A stretch of DNA of 64,000 nt from CALMEH01 sp964548225 (GCA_964548225.1 CAZJQP010000012.1:12616-76615); one strand, 5' to 3'; positions 8,130 through 18,240 are shown, counted from the first letter of the stretch. The notes: a model not told the origin generated them from the letters alone. Program-made: numbers and translations.

Positions 8130-8642
8130 TTATTTTCCGATAGATTTTTCTTCCTGTGGAATTTCAATCATCACGGCTTCTTTTTTATCTTTAATCGAAT
8201 TCAAAATTTTTGCGGCGGGTGCGAGTTCGACTTTTGAAGTAAGCACGCGCGTAACTCGTTTCGGCAGAAGCATCGGCGCAATTCCGGCGATTGAATCGGC
8301 GAGTTTGATAATGTCGCCACCGCCTGACCAATGCTCACGGATAATGGTTTCATCGGTTCGATTTATGAGACGCAAAAGCGTCAACGCGACAAGATAAATA
8401 TCGTCAACTTGCCCGATAAACGGGAAAATATCGGGAATAAAATCAAGCGGCATAATGACATAGACAACTGCCGCCGCAAAAAGTGCTTTTTCGGCAATCG
8501 GAACGCGGTTGTCTTTGATGAGTCTGCCCAAAAGCATAAACATATTTGGCAAAAACATCAAAAAATTGCTCATACGGCTTTTTAATTCACTTTTTTCCTT
8601 GCGCGTTGTTTTTTTCTCTCTAATTTGTCGCGGTTTCGTCAT
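8130..8642 (-). CDS. DUF1232 (YkvA-like) membrane protein
   Basis: 170 residues. The central hydrophobic block with YVIMPLDFIPDIFPFIGQVDDIYLV (read in two parts: YVIMPLDFIPD and the GQVDD that follows) is the DUF1232 signature. The N-terminus is basic and the C-terminus acidic. Role unknown; in other bacteria these are small inner-membrane proteins. Convergent with the CrtZ-like gene across a hairpin. Confidence 0.83.
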   Translation of the reverse strand: MTKPRQIREKKTTRKEKSELKSRMSNFLMFLPNMFMLLGRLIKDNRVPIAEKALFAAAVVYVIMPLDFIPDIFPFIGQVDDIYLVALTLLRLINRTDETIIREHWSGGGDIIKLADSIAGIAPMLLPKRVTRVLTSKVELAPAAKILNSIKDKKEAVMIEIPQEEKSIGK

Positions 8643-8726
8643 TTTATCGGTCGCTCCTTTTTCCGTAAATTCAGTTTAGAAAATAGCAGACGTTTGAGCA
8701 AGTTTTATCTCGAAAAGTTGCCTGAC

Positions 8727-8836
8727 ATTTATCATTTATCATTTATCATTTATCATTTATCAATCGGCAATGTTGCAAAGGAATTTACTCTGCGGACAGA
8801 TTCGATAACTGATAAATGACAAATGATAAATGAAAT
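8727..8836. repeat. Heptamer array with opposed copy upstream of pta
   Basis: Five direct copies of ATTTATC (8727-8761) face an opposed array GATAACT GATAAAT GACAAAT GATAAAT at 8804-8831. The two arrays can pair into a hairpin. The second array ends only a few bases before the pta ATG, so it would form part of its 5' leader. Confidence 0.85.
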
Positions 8837-9841
8837 ATGATTTTACAAACAATTAGACAAAAAGCCGCCGAAAATTTGCAGCATATAATCTTGCCCGAAG
8901 GCGAAGACGGGCGCACCGTGAAAGCGGCGGAAATTTGCGTAAAAGATAAAATAGCTAAAGTTACAGTCATCGGCAATGAAGAAAAAGTGCGTGAAGCGGC
9001 GCGTGAGGCAAGTGCGAATTTAAACGGTGTGGAGATTTTGGATCATCGAAAATCAAACGACTTCGGAAAAATCGCGCAGTTTTATCACGAATTGCGTCGC
9101 GCCAAAGGTGTAACTTTGGAAGAAGCCGAACAAACCGTAAAAGATTCGCTTTATTACGGAAATTTGCTCGTAAAATTGGGCAAAGCCGACGGTTCGGTTG
9201 CGGGCGCAACGAATACGACGGCGCACACGGTCGCGGCGGCTTTGCGTTGCATCGGCGTTCGCGCCGGATTTAAAATCGTTTCTTCGTTCTTTTTGATGGT
9301 TGTGCCGGATAAAAAATTCGGCGCAAACGGCGCGATGATTTATGCCGATTGCGGCGTGGTAATTGCCCCTGACGCTGGTGAACTCGCCGAAATTGCAATC
9401 GCCTCCGCCGATTCGTGCCGTGCGCTTTTGGGCGTTGAGCCAAAAGTTGCAATGCTTTCGTTTTCAACCAAAGGAAGCGCAAAACATAAATCTCTGGACA
9501 AAATCATCGAAGCCGTGAAAACCGTCAAAGCGCGAATGCCAGACTTGGAAATTGACGGTGAATTGCAAGCCGATGCTGCGCTTATTCCGTCTGTTGCCGA
9601 GTCGAAAGCCCAAGGTTCAAGCGTTGCCGGAAAAGCGAATGTTTTGATTTTCCCTGATTTGAACGCCGGAAATATCGCCTACAAATTAACCGAAAGATTA
9701 ACCGGCGGAACGGCAATCGGTCCGATTTTGCAAGGTTTGGACAAACCTTGCAACGACCTATCACGCGGTTGCAAAGCTGAAGATATTGTTGATGCGGTTG
9801 CAATTACAGCCGTGCAATCTCAAGCAAGAAAAACACATTAA
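8837..9841 (+). CDS. pta: Phosphate acetyltransferase
   Basis: 334 residues, the short (class I) Pta without the N-terminal P-loop domain. It interconverts acetyl-CoA plus phosphate with acetyl phosphate plus CoA. The start IILPEGEDGRTVKAAEI and the SVAGATNTTAHTV and LIFPDLNAGNIAYKL blocks are characteristic; the last is the conserved C-terminal CoA-site motif. No acetate kinase gene is adjacent. The start lies at the end of a heptamer array and a strong terminator follows directly. Confidence 0.94.
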   Translation: MILQTIRQKAAENLQHIILPEGEDGRTVKAAEICVKDKIAKVTVIGNEEKVREAAREASANLNGVEILDHRKSNDFGKIAQFYHELRRAKGVTLEEAEQTVKDSLYYGNLLVKLGKADGSVAGATNTTAHTVAAALRCIGVRAGFKIVSSFFLMVVPDKKFGANGAMIYADCGVVIAPDAGELAEIAIASADSCRALLGVEPKVAMLSFSTKGSAKHKSLDKIIEAVKTVKARMPDLEIDGELQADAALIPSVAESKAQGSSVAGKANVLIFPDLNAGNIAYKLTERLTGGTAIGPILQGLDKPCNDLSRGCKAEDIVDAVAITAVQSQARKTH

Positions 9842-9881
9842 AAAAGAGGCGATGAAGCAATAGGCTTCATCGCCTCTTTTT
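9841..9881 (+). terminator. Rho-independent terminator after pta
   Basis: Perfect 17-bp arms (AAAAAGAGGCGATGAAG and its complement) flank a 7-nt loop, with T-run and A-run on the outer sides. It can work in both directions, serving pta and the minus-strand gene that ends at 9899. Confidence 0.93.
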
Positions 9882-9898
9882 GCGATTTTATCAAATCA

Positions 9899-10687
9899 TT
9901 ATTTCATCGTAAATTTTGCGGTCGGCACTTCCGTTTTCAGGTCATAGCTGTCAATCGTCAAATCTGCAAGACGTTGACCGTTGACTTTGGTAACGATGCG
10001 GAACGGCAGAGACATACAATTTGCCCGACGATAATCGCTGCGGTCTTCTTCAACTAAAATCTTGCCGTTATAGTAAGAAACCACGCGACTGATGAGAAAT
10101 GTGTCTTTGTTAATCCAATAACGAAGCGAATCTTCTTTGTTAAATTTGACTTCGATAACGTAATTTTCGCCTTGGTCGCTAAGTCTGTCGGTTTTAAGTT
10201 GTCCTTCAATTGCACGATTCAAAGTGCTGAATCCCATCAATCCCCAATGACGCGAAGCCGCCGCTTCACTAATGCGGAATTCATTGCCCATATACATTCC
10301 GCCGCCGATGTTTCCTGTCCAAACCAGATAGGTTTGTCCAGCCATTATGCCGCCCGCAGTCGGCGTTACATCGAGTCTGCGGCGCGAATCTTTGTCTTGA
10401 TAATCCGTCAAATTAAGTTTTACTTCAACGGTCGCCGCCGCTCCGCCCGTTCCGAGTCCGACACCGGCAAGTGGCGCAACATTAACAAACCCGGTAGCTT
10501 TTGTCGTAACAAATTGCAATCCGGCGTAATCCGCTCCGCCGTGTGCCACGCGGGTAATGCTCAAAAGTTCACGCCCGTTCATATCGGCTTTTGCCACAGG
10601 CGCAGCAATTGAAACAATAAATGCTACTGACAAAACCCAAGAAATCGTCTTCAAACTGAAATTTTTATTAGTTAAAAACCGAAACAT
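9899..10687 (-). CDS. Exported LolA-like (lipoprotein-sorting fold) protein
   Basis: 262 residues with a signal peptide ending near PVAKA. The second half (RYWINKDTFLISRVVSYY, then LPFRIVTKVNGQ and LTIDSYDLKTEV) has the strand pattern and Thr-Phe-Leu-Ile motif of LolA/LolB-fold periplasmic proteins. No function can be fixed. A GGAGGAG ribosome site precedes the ATG. It follows the efflux operon at a distance of about 130 nt, on the same strand. Confidence 0.65.
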   Translation of the reverse strand: MFRFLTNKNFSLKTISWVLSVAFIVSIAAPVAKADMNGRELLSITRVAHGGADYAGLQFVTTKATGFVNVAPLAGVGLGTGGAAATVEVKLNLTDYQDKDSRRRLDVTPTAGGIMAGQTYLVWTGNIGGGMYMGNEFRISEAAASRHWGLMGFSTLNRAIEGQLKTDRLSDQGENYVIEVKFNKEDSLRYWINKDTFLISRVVSYYNGKILVEEDRSDYRRANCMSLPFRIVTKVNGQRLADLTIDSYDLKTEVPTAKFTMK

Positions 10688-10818
10688 ATCTGTAACTCCT
10701 CCAAAAATTATGCAAAATTAAGTCCAAAATATTTGAGCTAATGATAAGTCAAACAATATCCGAATGCAATCAGTCATCTAAATTTACAAACTTTTCCAAA
10801 CTTATTTCGCCTGAGTTC

Positions 10819-12573
10819 TTATCTCAATCTCGCTTCGACATTGTTTGCTTTGAGCGAATTTCCGGTTGCTCTCTGCAAATCGGCAATCGCTTTGTTTAGT
10901 TCAGTTTGGGCGCGGAGTTCGTTACTTCTCGCATTGATATATGCGGTTTGGCGTTCGAGAACTTTGTAAATGTCCGATTGCCCTGCATCGAGTTTTCTTT
11001 GCTCGGATTCGTATTGTTTCAGCGAATTTTCACGCGCAATAATCGCCGAACGCAAACGCGCCTCAGCCGTGCGGACAGATTGCAAAGCGTTTCGCACGTC
11101 AACTTGAATTGCCTGTTCGAGTTGGGCGCGTTGTGTTTTGATTTGGTCGCTTTGGACGAGTGTTTTACCGAGTTGGGCTTGCGAAGTTTTATCTCCGAAA
11201 AGTGGCAAATTAAACTGCACACCGACGCGAAATGTCGGGTAACGATTCGCCAAAATATCCGTAAAGGTCGTGCCTGCACCGCCGATTTGTTGGAGAAATG
11301 CCTGTTGATTTGCGGCTTGTGTTTGTTGTTGCAAAATGCACGTTTGATATTCGGTCGGTGTTTGCGTTGCCACGTCGCAGGTTATTGAAAACGGACTGCG
11401 AAACGTCGAATTTTGAGTTCCGCCGATTCCTGCCGAAGAATAGCTTGCAATTAAATCAATCTGCGGTTTATTTTGTTCGCGGTAAAATCTTTGTTCGATT
11501 GAGTTTATTTCCTTCTGCGTTTCGTTGACTTCGATTTCAGGGCGATTTTTCAAAGCCAAATCGAGTGCTTCGGGCAAAGTTGCACGCGGTGTTTCGAGTT
11601 CGACGGAATCAGTCGGCACGATTGATTCGTTCCAAATTGAGTCGTTGCGGTTTGTAGCAATCAGACTTTTCAAAACATTCGAAGCCCGATTGACATTTTC
11701 CAATGCTTCATAGACATTTTGTTCAATGACGGCAACCTGCGTTTCGGCGGCAACAATATCAATCGGCGCGAGGCTTCCTTCTTCGACAAGTCGCTTGTTA
11801 TGTTCGAGTTGCTCTTTCGCATCGCGCACACCGTCGCGCTGAACCTGTAAGTTTCTCAAAGCAAATACCAAATCCCAATAGGCGCGTTGGACGTTCGTAA
11901 TAACTTCGATAGTGCGCTGGCGAAATTGCGTGTCGGTTAAAGAAAGATTGCGTTTAGAAATTTCGATATTGCGGCGGTTTTGGTCAAATCTGCGCCCGCG
12001 AAAAAGCGGTTGCGTTATATTTAAAGTCAGACTCGAATTATACTGCGGCGACAAAATCGAAATCGGATTGTCCGATGAAACGCGGTTATTCGTAAAATTT
12101 CCGCTCAAAATCGTGCCGTATTTTGGAATAAAGCCTTGCAGAGCTACGTTTCCGCCCAAACTTCCCGTTGTTGTCGTGCGGTTTGTGCTGAAAATCGAAG
12201 TGTTCGGCACGGTGGAACGCTCGTAAAAAGTCTGCCCTGAAAGACGCGGTTCATAAACGCCGCGCAACGCTTGTAAATCAAATTCGGCAATTTTCACGTT
12301 TTGGCGCGTAACTTCGATGTCTTTGTTATTTTCCAGTGCAAGCGTTATCGCTTCTTTCAAAGTCAGAGGTTTTTGCTGTGTCATATCCACGCCGACAAGT
12401 CCTAAATCCGGTAAATTCTTTTTGTCCGATTCAAAATTCGGCGCAATTTGCGGCACATTTTCTAACTTTTCAACCGCCGACGGCGACGGCGCAGGCGTAG
12501 GCGTTGCTTCCTGCGCCCGCACGAAAGTCGTAAGAAATAAAACTAAAATAAATAAATATAAATGCTTTCTCAT
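10819..12573 (-). CDS. TolC-family outer-membrane efflux channel
   Basis: 584 residues from the ATG at 12573, which gives a signal peptide (MRKHLYLFILVLFLTTFVRA) and a Pro/Thr-rich linker; the longer frame upstream is read-through of a heptamer hairpin. Two repeats of the outer membrane efflux domain are visible, each with long coiled-coil helices (for example NLSLTDTQFRQRTIEVITNV and the AEARLRSAIIARENSLK region). It is the exit duct of the tripartite pump encoded upstream on the same strand. Confidence 0.93.
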   Translation of the reverse strand: MRKHLYLFILVLFLTTFVRAQEATPTPAPSPSAVEKLENVPQIAPNFESDKKNLPDLGLVGVDMTQQKPLTLKEAITLALENNKDIEVTRQNVKIAEFDLQALRGVYEPRLSGQTFYERSTVPNTSIFSTNRTTTTGSLGGNVALQGFIPKYGTILSGNFTNNRVSSDNPISILSPQYNSSLTLNITQPLFRGRRFDQNRRNIEISKRNLSLTDTQFRQRTIEVITNVQRAYWDLVFALRNLQVQRDGVRDAKEQLEHNKRLVEEGSLAPIDIVAAETQVAVIEQNVYEALENVNRASNVLKSLIATNRNDSIWNESIVPTDSVELETPRATLPEALDLALKNRPEIEVNETQKEINSIEQRFYREQNKPQIDLIASYSSAGIGGTQNSTFRSPFSITCDVATQTPTEYQTCILQQQTQAANQQAFLQQIGGAGTTFTDILANRYPTFRVGVQFNLPLFGDKTSQAQLGKTLVQSDQIKTQRAQLEQAIQVDVRNALQSVRTAEARLRSAIIARENSLKQYESEQRKLDAGQSDIYKVLERQTAYINARSNELRAQTELNKAIADLQRATGNSLKANNVEARLR

Positions 12574-12580
12574 AAAGCTG

Positions 12581-12651
12581 TTTTGGTTTTTGTCTTTTTG
12601 TCTTTGGTCTTTGAAAACTGTCAAAAACCAAAAACCAAAGCCCAAAAACCA
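12581..12651. repeat. Heptamer hairpin upstream of the TolC-type gene
   Basis: Units of the type TTTTGTC/TTTGGTC (12581-12613) are followed by opposed CAAAAAC/CAAAGCC units (12622-12651); the arms pair. It fills the gap between the small membrane gene and the channel gene within the efflux operon. Confidence 0.75.
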
Positions 12652-12652
12652 C

Positions 12653-13072
12653 TTATAAAAACTGCGTATAAACAAATCCGCCCAAAATAAACAAAAGCCC
12701 GCCGATTTCACCCGCGATTAAGCCATACATAAACCAAGTCGTGATAAATGTGCGTTCGGCAAACATATTTTCCGTGCGATTTAGAAAACCTTCTTTGATG
12801 TAACCGATAACCGTCAGCACAAAATATGCGAGCGGCAAAGCGATAATCAAAATTTGCACGTTCGGCGAAAACGGCGAAAATTCGATGAGTTTGGCAATTA
12901 CCAAACTCGCAAAACTGTAAAAAAAAGATGCGCGATGCGCGATGTCAACATAAACCGGAGCTTTATGTTCGGGCGAACTCATAATCTTTGCGTATTTCCA
13001 AACGCCTGTGAGCATTCCGCTCAAAAGAAAAATTCCCGAAGCCAAAAGCGCAATTTTCACCGACAAATTCAT
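12653..13072 (-). CDS. Four-helix membrane protein of the efflux operon
   Basis: 139 residues from the ATG at 13072, which overlaps the upstream stop as ATGA. Four hydrophobic helices are visible with little else; there is no recognised motif. The longer in-frame upstream start lies inside the preceding gene. Coupling to the methyltransferase-like gene suggests they act together; function unknown. Confidence 0.75.
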   Translation of the reverse strand: MNLSVKIALLASGIFLLSGMLTGVWKYAKIMSSPEHKAPVYVDIAHRASFFYSFASLVIAKLIEFSPFSPNVQILIIALPLAYFVLTVIGYIKEGFLNRTENMFAERTFITTWFMYGLIAGEIGGLLFILGGFVYTQFL

Positions 13073-13530
13073 ATCCAACGCCTCACTTTGGTTTTGTAAT
13101 TCAAATAATCTTCCCCGAATTTGGTCTCGAGATATTTTTCCTCGCGCAAAATCACGCCAAAATGGATTGTCAGCAAACACAAAGGCAAAAACGGCAAAAA
13201 CCAAATCGAATTAAATAAAAAACTTACACCGAAGTAAATAAAAATCATCGCAACATAAATCGGATTGCGCGAAAATCCGTAAAATCCCGTATCGAGAATT
13301 TTCGTCGTTGGTTTCCAAGGTTCGATGTTTGTTTTTGCTGCGTGCATTTGTCGCCAAATCATTACAATCGCACCGATTCCGCCGATAATTAACAAAATTC
13401 CAATGAGAATCGAAATCGTTTTCGGCAAAAACGGGAACGGATAAAACCAACTTACAATTCCGCCGAGCCACAAACCGCTCAAAAATATCAAAGGCGGCGG
13501 GGCAATTACGCTTGGATTGTCTTTTTTCAT
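13069..13530 (-). CDS. Isoprenylcysteine carboxyl methyltransferase-like membrane protein
   Basis: 153 residues with four hydrophobic segments. The C-terminal half carries the ICMT/PEMT signature TGFYGFSRNPIY followed by REEKYLETKFGEDYLNYK, which forms the SAM-binding part in that family. Likely a membrane methyltransferase acting on a lipid or small molecule; bacterial members are rarely characterised. Lies 46 nt downstream of the RND pump gene and is translationally coupled to the next small membrane gene. Confidence 0.85.
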   Translation of the reverse strand: MKKDNPSVIAPPPLIFLSGLWLGGIVSWFYPFPFLPKTISILIGILLIIGGIGAIVMIWRQMHAAKTNIEPWKPTTKILDTGFYGFSRNPIYVAMIFIYFGVSFLFNSIWFLPFLPLCLLTIHFGVILREEKYLETKFGEDYLNYKTKVRRWI

Positions 13531-13576
13531 CTTTTCTTTCGTTACTGAGTTCTAACTGAAGTTGGAACTCAGAAAT

Positions 13577-16500
13577 TTAATTTTTCCCAACCAACGAACT
13601 CGCCGCCGTTGCCGCTTTGCGTTTCAGACCACCAAAAATTCTTGATAACAAATTATTCATTCGGCGGAAAACATTGAATTCGCTGATGTCGTCGAAAATC
13701 GAATAAAACACGGGAACTGCCAAAAGTGTCAGAAGCAAACACAAAGTTTGTCCGCCTACAACCAAAACACCGATTGAACGGTTTGTTCCCGCGCCTGCGC
13801 CGGTGGCAATAACAAGCGGAATCATTCCGGCGACGAGCGCAATCGTTGTCATCAAAATCGGTCGCAAACGGTCGCGGTTTCCTTGAATAATCGCGTCATA
13901 GCGCGACATTCCTTTGGAACGCAAGCCGTTCGTATGGTCAATTTGCAGAATCGCATTCTTTTTAACCACACCGAACAGAAGTAATAATCCCAAACCGGAA
14001 AAAATATTCACGGTTTGCCCTGCAATCAAAAGTGAAAGAATGCCGAACGGAATCGAAAGCGGCAACGTCAGCAAAATTGTAATCGGGTGAATAAACGATT
14101 CAAATTGCGCTGCCAAAACGATATACATAAAAACAAACGACAGTGCGAACGCTAATAGAAAATAAAAACCGGCTTTGCCCATTTCCTTCGATTGTCCGAC
14201 GTAGCCCGTTGTATAACCTGCCGGAATGTTCAATTCTTTAACATATTGGTCAATCGCCGCCGTGATATTTGCCGCCGAACCTCCGGGTTTTGTGTTCGCC
14301 AAAAGCGTAACTTGACGTTGACGATTTGTTCTTTCAACCGAACTCGGTCCCGTGCCTTCTTTGACTTTGACCAATCTGTCGAGCGTTACCCAACCGACTT
14401 TTGACGACGGCACAATCAGACGATTTAATCCTTCGACATCAGTTCTAAAACTATTGATGGCGCGAACACGGACTTCGTATTGTTCATTTCCCTGATTAAA
14501 AGTCGTCGCTTCTTGTCCGGCAACCAAAGTGTTCAAGGCTTGCGAAACGTCGCTCACGCGAACACCCAAATCTGCCGCCGTGTCGCGGTCAATTTCAAGT
14601 TGGACTTCAGGTTTTCCGCTAATCAAAGTCGAATCAACGTCAACCGCATCGGGAATTGATTTCATTTTGGCAATGATTTTTTCGGAATATTCTTCGAGTT
14701 TTTTCAAATCCGGTCCGGCAATCAAAAATTGCACGTTCGCATTACGAAAACCGCCGCCCGAAAACGCCGCAACTTGCTGAACGCCTGTTCTGAGTTCCGG
14801 CGGATAATTTTTCAAAAGTTCGCGTGTTGCCGTCATCAAATCTTCCTGCGATTTTGAACGATCCTTGATGTCGCTCAATTTGACGTAAATCGAACCCGCA
14901 TTGACAACTTGCTGTTGTCCTCCGCCAATGGTTACGAGCGTGTCGGTTACGCCGTCGAGTTTGCGAATGTCGGTGGCAATCCGTTCAAAAAGTTGTGATG
15001 AAGCCGACAGCGAACTGCCTTCGGGCGCACGAACAGTTACGTCAAATTGCGATTGGTCATCAACGGGCAAAAAGTTTTTGCCGACAAACATAAACAGCGG
15101 CACGATGCTCAAAAAAACCAAAACACAAAGCGTTACAATCAACCAACGATGCGCCATCGAAAACTTCAAAAGCGCGGTATAAACACCATCAATTTTTCGA
15201 TAAAACCAACCGTCTTTTGATGAATGGTCTTCGCTTTTCGGCTTCCGGTCTTCGTCCGTTGCAAGCATTCCGTCGCCCGAAATTTCAGGTTTTGCTTCTT
15301 TTTCTTTTTCTTCTTTCGGTTCTTTAATTAACCGTGCCGCAAGCATTGGGGTTAAAGTAAATGAAACAATCAGCGAAACCAAAACGGCAAACGAAGCGGT
15401 TAATCCGAATGACGACATAAAACGTCCGACGATGCCTTGCATAAAACCGATTGGCACGAAAACCGCCATCAAACTCAAGGTTGTCGCCAAAACCGCTAAA
15501 CCGATTTCGCGTGTGCCTTCAATCGCTGCTTGAAACGGATTCATTCCTTTTTCTTCGACAAAACGGTAGATGTTTTCCAGCACGACGATTGCGTCGTCAA
15601 TGACGATGCCGACCATCAAAGTCAGTGAAAGCATCGTAATCGAATTAAGCGTGTAGCCCATCGCATACATCAGCGCAAATGTCGAAACAATCGAAGTCGG
15701 AATCGCCAAAGCCGCAATAAAAGTCGTCCGAATATTCCACAAAAACAAAAACACGACAACCGCCGCCAAAATGCCGCCAACGATTAAGTGTTCCTCAATT
15801 GCGTGGAGCGAATTTTCAATAAAAATCGAGTTGTCGCCGATGATCTGGACTTTGTAATTTGCAGGCAGAGTCGGAATAATTTCTTTGAGTCGTTCTTTTA
15901 ATTCTCGTGCCACAGCAACCGTATTTTGTCCCGATTGCTTTGAAACAATTAAGGTTACGGCTGGCTGACCGTTCAGAAGTGCCTGTGAACGAATTTCTTC
16001 TGCACCGTCCTCGACATAACCTAAATCTTTGACTTTAACCTGATAATTTCCGCGTGTAGCGACAACGACATTTTCAAATTCTTCCGCGTTTTTGATTTTT
16101 CCGAGTGTCCGAACGCTCGTTTCGGTTTGTCCTTCATCTAATCTGCCGCTCGGAAATTCAATATTTTGCAAACGCAAAGCAGTCGTAACTTCCGCCGGCG
16201 TTACATTGTAGGAACGCATCTTGTCGGGATCAATCCAAACATTTATTTGCCTGTCTCGTCCGCCGATTAACGAAACTTGTCCGACACCGTTGATTGATTC
16301 AATGCGCTCTTTAATCTTTGTTTTCGCAGTTTCGGTTACATCACGCAGATTTGTCGGCGCACTCACGGCGATTCGTAAAATCGGTGCGGCATCCGTGTCG
16401 AGTTTCTGCACCGTCGGTTGTTCCGCAGTTTCGGGCAAATTCGGAATCACCGTTTGAACACGATTTTCGACTTCTTGTGCCGCAACATTTACATCTTTTT

Positions 16501-16795
16501 CAAGAATAAATTGGACGAAAACCTGAGAAACACCTTCAATCGAAGATGAACGCATTTCATCAATTCCGCTAATCGTATTGACTGCTTCTTCGATTTTTTC
16601 CGTAACTTCCGTTTCGATTTCTTCCGGCGACGCGCCCGGATTTACAACCGTTACCGTAATTGTCGGAAAGTCAATCTTCGGAAAAAGATCAACTCCCAAG
16701 GAGAAAAACGAAAACGCTCCGACCGTAACAAGCGACAAAATCAACATCGTCGCAAAAACCGGACGCTTAACACATACTTCTGCTAACCATTGCAT
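13577..16795 (-). CDS. RND efflux pump inner-membrane transporter (AcrB/HAE1 type)
   Basis: 1072 residues, the family's usual length. It begins with VKRPVFATMLILSLVTVGAFSF; the first helix is followed by the large periplasmic porter domain. The proton-relay pair is present in VIDDAIVVLENI (TM4) and the TM10 Lys in FGVVKKNAILQ. A charged, Lys/Glu-rich insertion (KEEKEKEAK) lies between the two halves. Works with the adaptor and TolC-type gene of the same operon to expel drugs or metabolites. Regulated presumably by the TetR protein at the head of the operon. Confidence 0.96.
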   Translation of the reverse strand: MQWLAEVCVKRPVFATMLILSLVTVGAFSFFSLGVDLFPKIDFPTITVTVVNPGASPEEIETEVTEKIEEAVNTISGIDEMRSSSIEGVSQVFVQFILEKDVNVAAQEVENRVQTVIPNLPETAEQPTVQKLDTDAAPILRIAVSAPTNLRDVTETAKTKIKERIESINGVGQVSLIGGRDRQINVWIDPDKMRSYNVTPAEVTTALRLQNIEFPSGRLDEGQTETSVRTLGKIKNAEEFENVVVATRGNYQVKVKDLGYVEDGAEEIRSQALLNGQPAVTLIVSKQSGQNTVAVARELKERLKEIIPTLPANYKVQIIGDNSIFIENSLHAIEEHLIVGGILAAVVVFLFLWNIRTTFIAALAIPTSIVSTFALMYAMGYTLNSITMLSLTLMVGIVIDDAIVVLENIYRFVEEKGMNPFQAAIEGTREIGLAVLATTLSLMAVFVPIGFMQGIVGRFMSSFGLTASFAVLVSLIVSFTLTPMLAARLIKEPKEEKEKEAKPEISGDGMLATDEDRKPKSEDHSSKDGWFYRKIDGVYTALLKFSMAHRWLIVTLCVLVFLSIVPLFMFVGKNFLPVDDQSQFDVTVRAPEGSSLSASSQLFERIATDIRKLDGVTDTLVTIGGGQQQVVNAGSIYVKLSDIKDRSKSQEDLMTATRELLKNYPPELRTGVQQVAAFSGGGFRNANVQFLIAGPDLKKLEEYSEKIIAKMKSIPDAVDVDSTLISGKPEVQLEIDRDTAADLGVRVSDVSQALNTLVAGQEATTFNQGNEQYEVRVRAINSFRTDVEGLNRLIVPSSKVGWVTLDRLVKVKEGTGPSSVERTNRQRQVTLLANTKPGGSAANITAAIDQYVKELNIPAGYTTGYVGQSKEMGKAGFYFLLAFALSFVFMYIVLAAQFESFIHPITILLTLPLSIPFGILSLLIAGQTVNIFSGLGLLLLFGVVKKNAILQIDHTNGLRSKGMSRYDAIIQGNRDRLRPILMTTIALVAGMIPLVIATGAGAGTNRSIGVLVVGGQTLCLLLTLLAVPVFYSIFDDISEFNVFRRMNNLLSRIFGGLKRKAATAASSLVGKN

Positions 16796-16807
16796 AAATC
16801 ACCTTTA

Positions 16808-16880
16808 GTTTCGAGTTTCAGGTTTTTGGTTTCTGGTTGTTTTGCTTTTAACTAGAAACCAAAAACCTGAAACTCGAAAC
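16808..16880. repeat. Heptamer hairpin between pump and adaptor genes
   Basis: GTTTCGA GTTTCAG GTTTTTG GTTTCTG (16808-16835) is mirrored by AGAAACC AAAAACC TGAAACT CGAAAC (to 16880). The 31-bp arms differ at one position. It lies inside the operon, so it could attenuate or protect the message between the two genes. Confidence 0.9.
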
Positions 16881-16886
16881 CGAAAA

Positions 16887-18230
16887 CTATTGCCTTACCG
16901 CAACTCCGTCATATAAAACATTGACGTTACTTGTTGCTACTGATTCGCCTTCCTGAATGCCGTTTTGAATTTCAATTAAATCGTTTTCCAAAATGCCTAC
17001 TTTTACTGTTCTTTCCGATGCCCGTCCGTCTTTGATGACAAAAACCTTGTTTGTTTCGCCTTCAGCTTTTACCGCTGTTTTCGGAATCATTACGGCTTGT
17101 TTGCCTTTGCCTTGCGTGATTCTAACGGTGGCAAATTGTCCGGGTTTTAATAATCCTTCAGTGTTTTCGACTTCGGCTTCAACGACTAAAACTCTTGATG
17201 TCGCGTTAATATTTGGTGAAATTCTGACAACTGTTCCGGCAAAATTGCGGTCGGGATACGCGCTCGTTTGCAAAGAAATTCCTTGCCCAATAGCAATTTG
17301 CCCAATATTTTGTTCGGGAACATCAATCCGTAAACGTAAAACCGACGTGCGAACAATCGTAGCAATTTTCGAGTTCGGCACACTCGGCGAAATATATTCG
17401 CCGACATCCGAATTTCGCTCGGAAATATAGCCGCTAATCGGTGCATAAACAACCGTGTCGCTGAGATTTTTCTTTGCTTGGTCAATGTTCGTCTGTGCCG
17501 TGCCAAGCGCGGCGCGGGCATTGCCGACTCCGGTTCGTGCCGTATTTACCGCCGCTTCCGCAATATTTATCGCCCGAATCGCTACTGCCGCATTTGAACG
17601 GGCTTCGTCAAGTTGTCCTAAAAGTTGGTCGCGCTGTGCTTTGCGTTGATCGTAAAGAGAACGTGAAATATCACCTGTCTCAAGCAATCTGGTTGCCCGC
17701 GCAAGTTCTTTTTCGGCTAATTCGAGTTGCGCCGTAACTGATTTAACTTGCGAAAATTTATTGATGTCGAAAATTTCACCGTCTTTTACGCCGAGCCTCG
17801 CCTGCGCTTGTCGTAGATTCGTAATCGCTTGGTCAACATTTGCTTGCGCCTGATTGAGTTGCGATTGAGCCTGATTATATTGCGCTTCCGCTTGTTCGAG
17901 CCGAATTCGTGCGTCACGGTCATCGAGCCTAATCAAAACATCACCTTTATTGACATAACTTCCAATGTCAAAATTTACCGCCGTAATTTTTCCGCCAACC
18001 GTTGGCGCAACGTCTGTCTGTGCGTCGCTGGCAAGATTTCCCGTTGCTTCAAAATACGTTGGCACATCACGCAAAATTGCTGCTGTTGTTGTCGTATCAA
18101 CAACGCTCGGCGCGGAGTTAGCGTTTGTGTTCGCCTTTGAAGATTCTGCCTTCGAGCCGCCGCAAGCCGATAAAAACAGCGATAATGAAACTGATACTGC
18201 GGCAAAACTTATAAATTTGAATAATTGCAT
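16887..18230 (-). CDS. RND efflux periplasmic adaptor lipoprotein (MFP family)
   Basis: 447 residues. A signal peptide ends in a lipobox (SLFLSACGG), predicting a lipid-anchored periplasmic protein. Barrel-sandwich, alpha-hairpin and beta-barrel parts are recognisable: VAPTVGGKITAVNFDIGSYV, a long Gln/Ala-rich coiled coil (about residues 120-260), and the APISGYISERN return strand. Bridges the RND transporter and TolC-type channel. Starts 10 nt after the TetR gene ends. Confidence 0.94.
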   Translation of the reverse strand: MQLFKFISFAAVSVSLSLFLSACGGSKAESSKANTNANSAPSVVDTTTTAAILRDVPTYFEATGNLASDAQTDVAPTVGGKITAVNFDIGSYVNKGDVLIRLDDRDARIRLEQAEAQYNQAQSQLNQAQANVDQAITNLRQAQARLGVKDGEIFDINKFSQVKSVTAQLELAEKELARATRLLETGDISRSLYDQRKAQRDQLLGQLDEARSNAAVAIRAINIAEAAVNTARTGVGNARAALGTAQTNIDQAKKNLSDTVVYAPISGYISERNSDVGEYISPSVPNSKIATIVRTSVLRLRIDVPEQNIGQIAIGQGISLQTSAYPDRNFAGTVVRISPNINATSRVLVVEAEVENTEGLLKPGQFATVRITQGKGKQAVMIPKTAVKAEGETNKVFVIKDGRASERTVKVGILENDLIEIQNGIQEGESVATSNVNVLYDGVAVRQ

Positions 18231-18240
18231 CTCTGTTCTT